Assembly: GCF_018100985.1 (NCBI RefSeq)
Contig: NZ_JAGJEI010000009.1
Coordinates: 88,819 to 152,818, forward strand
Reading direction: 5' to 3'
Length of the DNA: 64,000 bases
Source of the DNA: Pseudoalteromonas sp. MMG007
GTDB taxonomy: Bacteria; Pseudomonadota; Gammaproteobacteria; Enterobacterales; Alteromonadaceae
The notes under the pieces were generated by a model. That model was not told where the DNA came from and ran no database searches. It saw only the letters and a program-made list of their open reading frames with translations. The position numbers were made by a program, and so were the translations under genes. This document shows positions 62,901 to 64,000 of this stretch, piece after piece. Position 1 is the stretch's first letter, and each line of letters starts with the position of its first letter.

Positions 62901-63779
62901 ATGAATATGGCAATAAATTCAATGAGCAACATCGTTAGTATCAACGCACAAAATCTACAGCAAGTACTTGGTGAAACATCACAGCAAAAGCTGGTTTTAT
63001 TAAACTTCTACTCTCCGCAGAGTCCAGAATGCATTAGCCAATTATCAATACTGGATAAATTAGCGGGCGAATATACTGACTATATTGTAGTAGCAAACCT
63101 TGATTGTGATGCCGAGCAAGCATTAGCCTCTCAGTTAGCGCAACAAGTAGGGTTACAAACATTACCTACGCTTGTGCTATTAAAAGACTCTGCACCGGTT
63201 GATCTGTTAGCGGGAGCGCAAACCGAAAACCAAATAAGAGAATCACTAGGCAAGCATTTACCAGCTCAGCAAGATTTATTATTAGAGCAGGCTAAGCAAG
63301 CTTTATTAAAGTCAGATCTAAATGCTGCATTTAACTACGCAAAACAGGCCTATGAAATTGACAATAAGAATGCTCGCATAAAATTGGTGCTTGCAGATAT
63401 ATGTATACAAATTCATAAATTAGATGATGCCCAAGCATTGATTGATACAATTGATGCACAAGAGCAAGATGCATACTTTCATAACATAAAGGCAAAATGC
63501 GAAGCAGCTATAGAGGCAACTGATTCTCCAGAAATAAAAGAAAAACAATCTCAAGTTGAAAAATACCCAAATGACTTAGAGTTAAAAGAAGAGCTAAGTA
63601 TTTTACTTAATGAAGCAGGCAGAAAAGAAGAAGCATTAGATGTACTATTTAAAGTGCTGCAAAAAGATTTGAATTTCAATGAAGCAAAACCAAACTTTTT
63701 AGCCATTATTGCCTCTTTACCGGATGGCGATGCACTTGCAGCAAAGTATCGTCGCAAGTTATATAGTATTTTATACTAG
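62901..63779 (+). CDS. cnoX: Thioredoxin-like chaperedoxin CnoX (YbbN)
   Basis: The protein is 292 residues. The N-terminal thioredoxin fold (about 8-115) lacks the CxxC active site: the motif reads SPQSPEC with only the second Cys, in line with the SxxC form of E. coli YbbN/CnoX. TPR-like helices follow to the end, with KQAYEIDNKNARIKLVLADI and the C-terminal family region LYSILY. Known CnoX holds unfolded proteins and hands them to GroEL after oxidative stress. The ATG at 62901 has no good ribosome-binding site; Met 8 (62922) is an alternative start. Confidence 0.9.
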   Translation: MNMAINSMSNIVSINAQNLQQVLGETSQQKLVLLNFYSPQSPECISQLSILDKLAGEYTDYIVVANLDCDAEQALASQLAQQVGLQTLPTLVLLKDSAPVDLLAGAQTENQIRESLGKHLPAQQDLLLEQAKQALLKSDLNAAFNYAKQAYEIDNKNARIKLVLADICIQIHKLDDAQALIDTIDAQEQDAYFHNIKAKCEAAIEATDSPEIKEKQSQVEKYPNDLELKEELSILLNEAGRKEEALDVLFKVLQKDLNFNEAKPNFLAIIASLPDGDALAAKYRRKLYSILY

Positions 63780-63803
63780 ATTTTAATAACTGTTACTGTT
63801 GAG

Positions 63804-63828
63804 AAGCACCTATATAAGGTGCTTTTTT
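63804..63828 (+). terminator. cnoX terminator
   Basis: AAGCACC and GGTGCTT pair around TATATAA and are followed by TTTT, 24 bp after the stop codon. Confidence 0.92.
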
Positions 63829-64000
63829 CATTTTTAAGGATTTGATTAAAAGCTTTAGCACGGGTTTACTATGTATAACCAAGAGTTATCAACAGGGTTT
63901 TGTGGGTAACTTGTGTTTATCGTGTGTGCTTGCTTGGGGTTTAATTTTAATTACTATTTTGTGTAAATAACGCTTGCGTAAGAATCGAATCTCCCTCGAA
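63829..64000. other. Right-edge intergenic DNA with two DnaA-box-like sites
   Basis: No gene is visible here. TTATCAACA (63886-63894) and TGTGGGTAA (63901-63909) each differ by one base from a DnaA box (TTATCCACA and its complement TGTGGATAA) and face each other. This could be chance in AT-rich DNA or the edge of a regulatory region that continues beyond the window. Confidence 0.3.

Noticed and set aside
63970..64000. Possible tRNA T-arm at the right edge (GAATCGAATCTCCC)
   Set aside because: The arms do not pair as a five-base T stem in either direction and no other tRNA parts are visible within the window.

Overview
The window reads as chromosomal DNA of a marine gammaproteobacterium of the Alteromonadales, most likely Pseudoalteromonas. 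This is inferred from gene order and protein character, not from a search. The signs are: low GC; the order nrdR-ribD-ribE-ribBA-ribH-nusB-thiL-pgpA; xseB-ispA-dxs divergent from sodium-type flagellar stator genes pomAB; a thrABC operon behind a threonine leader peptide; and many exported peptidases, a TonB receptor, a chemoreceptor and sensor kinases. About 60 protein genes are supported. No rRNA, tRNA, CRISPR array, prophage or complete insertion sequence was seen.

Layout. 1-7.1 kb: a NimT/NimR-like transporter-regulator pair (the transporter runs off the left edge), a minus-strand group of TonB receptor, DUF1275 membrane protein and periplasmic binding protein, then three small plus-strand genes ending in a membrane-anchored endonuclease/exonuclease/phosphatase-fold protein. 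7.1-9.4 kb: a small accessory island with a REP-like hairpin, a Hanks-type protein kinase gene, an integron attC-like palindrome, an XRE-2TM regulator gene and a decayed gene fragment. The two intact island genes are each bounded by perfect 12-13 bp inverted repeats. 9.4-21.3 kb: metabolic genes (Sad-type aldehyde dehydrogenase, Nudix, FAH-fold protein, Tas-like aldo/keto reductase, thioesterase) around a five-gene two-component cluster at 12.4-18.0 kb. That cluster has a sigma54 activator, an orphan 69-residue DHp-only protein, a CHASE3 histidine kinase, a stand-alone receiver and a REC-HK-REC-REC hybrid.

21.6-35.7 kb: dinB behind a LexA box, an M17 peptidase, a chemoreceptor, a DPP IV-like peptidase, a HIT protein, an M49-like lipoprotein peptidase, an HDOD protein, rdgC, and a sensor kinase divergent from a CheY-like receiver. 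35.7-48.2 kb: biosynthetic core, namely thrL attenuator-thrABC, glyA, then the riboflavin/NusB/ThiL/PgpA group. The RibBA here has a degenerate GTP cyclohydrolase II half (RibBX type). 48.2-53.5 kb: a two-component-propeller protein with a degenerate GGDEF domain and a collagen-tagged lipoprotein made of two copies of one propeller module. 53.6-64 kb: xseB-ispA-dxs, pomAB behind a candidate sigma28 promoter, a possible 24-residue peptide gene, topB behind an almost ideal LexA box, an M20 amidohydrolase and cnoX.

The observations most worth following up are the attC-like island carrying the kinase, the free-standing DHp protein, the predicted SOS control of topB, the hairpin between ribosome-binding site and start codon of thiL, and the duplicated propeller lipoprotein. 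All functional calls come from reading motifs by eye. No database search was run.
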